Assembly: GCF_003024715.1 (NCBI RefSeq)
Contig: NZ_PYLO01000004.1
Coordinates: 223,928-287,927, forward strand
Direction: 5' to 3'
Source: Clostridium fessum
GTDB lineage: Bacteria > Bacillota > Clostridia > Lachnospirales > Lachnospiraceae
Length of the DNA: 64,000 nucleotides
A program made the position numbers and the translations under genes. How positions within the stretch are numbered: the stretch's first letter is position 1; the number at the start of each line of letters is the position of its first letter. The notes under the pieces are model-generated. The model searched no databases and had not been told where the DNA came from. It saw nothing but the letters and a program-made list of their open reading frames with translations. Positions 63,836 to 64,000 of the stretch are shown one piece after another.

Positions 63836-64000
63836 TTAGCTTGACTCAGAAAGAATACAGAGATATTCCTTCACTCGTCCATAATAAATTCTGAGAAATT
63901 TATTAGCGCCTGCAGTCATGTAAACATAGTACGGTTTACCCTGGGCACGTTTTCTGTCCATGAATTGATATACAGGATCATCTTGCGGCATTGTTTTAAT
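63836..64000 (-). mobile_element. IS110-family transposase, C-terminal end (cut by window)
   Basis: On the minus strand the last 54 codons of a frame end at the TAA at 63836-63838. The residues include DPVYQFMDRKRAQGKPYYVY and TAGANKFLRIYYGRVKEYL, the C-terminal end typical of the IS110 family (Transposase_20 part). The upstream part, with the DEDD domain and catalytic Ser, lies beyond the window. The element end is probably near 63720-63830, where two CTGCAAATAAAA copies occur (63718 and 63816). IS110 elements use a bridge RNA for target choice; for this orientation it would lie outside the window or in the flanks. Confidence 0.7.

Noticed and set aside
1..64000. CRISPR arrays, rRNA genes, prophage modules, replication origins
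   Set aside because: No regularly spaced direct repeats, rRNA-like sequence, phage structural genes or DnaA-box clusters were seen.

Overview
The window is a stretch of chromosome from an anaerobic gut-type Firmicute, most likely Lachnospiraceae (Clostridium cluster XIVa). The evidence is the SCIFF peptide with its radical SAM maturase, a type II pantothenate kinase, a class III fructose-1,6-bisphosphatase, a fused SecDF, TIGR04086 and HAAS/DUF1700 proteins, and AGGAGG-type ribosome binding sites. I cannot name the species from sequence alone.

Layout. 1-6.6 kb: end of a cell-surface polysaccharide locus with two family 2 glycosyltransferases and an undecaprenyl-phosphate sugar transferase flanked by two LytR-CpsA-Psr proteins. 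6.7-16.2 kb: an AEC transporter, a type I toxin-antitoxin module (7.6-8.0 kb) with a 31-residue holin-like toxin, an RlmI-type rRNA methyltransferase, HtrA, a stand-alone ClpX, a cytoplasmic subtilase, an LspA-like protein and pantothenate kinase. 16.8-24.2 kb: a CorC/HlyC-type membrane protein, TIGR04086, SCIFF peptide and maturase, then secDF-tgt-yajC. 24.5-31.6 kb: leuB-ilvD-ilvB and serC-serA. 31.8-41.4 kb: M23 peptidase, thioesterases, a metallo-hydrolase, fbp, HAAS protein, tRNA-Gln, an S1-domain protein, RidA and a PucR/CdaR-like regulator. 41.5-50.3 kb: the division and wall-hydrolysis set ftsE-ftsX-pcsB-ctpA, then pth-mfd. 50.4-53.2 kb: an AT-rich accessory island with a BlaI/BlaR1-type sensor-repressor pair and two unknown secreted proteins. 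53.3-59.7 kb: T-box-controlled tyrS, a decayed mntP fragment, and pstSCAB-phoU behind PhoP-box-like repeats. 59.8-64 kb: DedA, a metallo-hydrolase, tRNA-Arg, an NTF2-like protein, queA, and the end of an IS110-family transposase cut by the window edge.

The genes are mostly housekeeping. tgt and queA are both queuosine tRNA-modification genes, secDF and yajC form one Sec accessory module, and ftsEX with the PcsB-like hydrolase form one divisome-controlled hydrolase system. The least ordinary parts are (1) the type I toxin-antitoxin module, whose toxin mRNA can apparently pair its 5' leader with its 3' end and hide its Shine-Dalgarno sequence; (2) the AT-rich BlaRI island with its direct-repeat promoter; (3) a family of palindromic intergenic elements with GTTACTGTTCACG-type ends, present as full and half copies; and (4) two long hairpins between the SCIFF precursor and its maturase.
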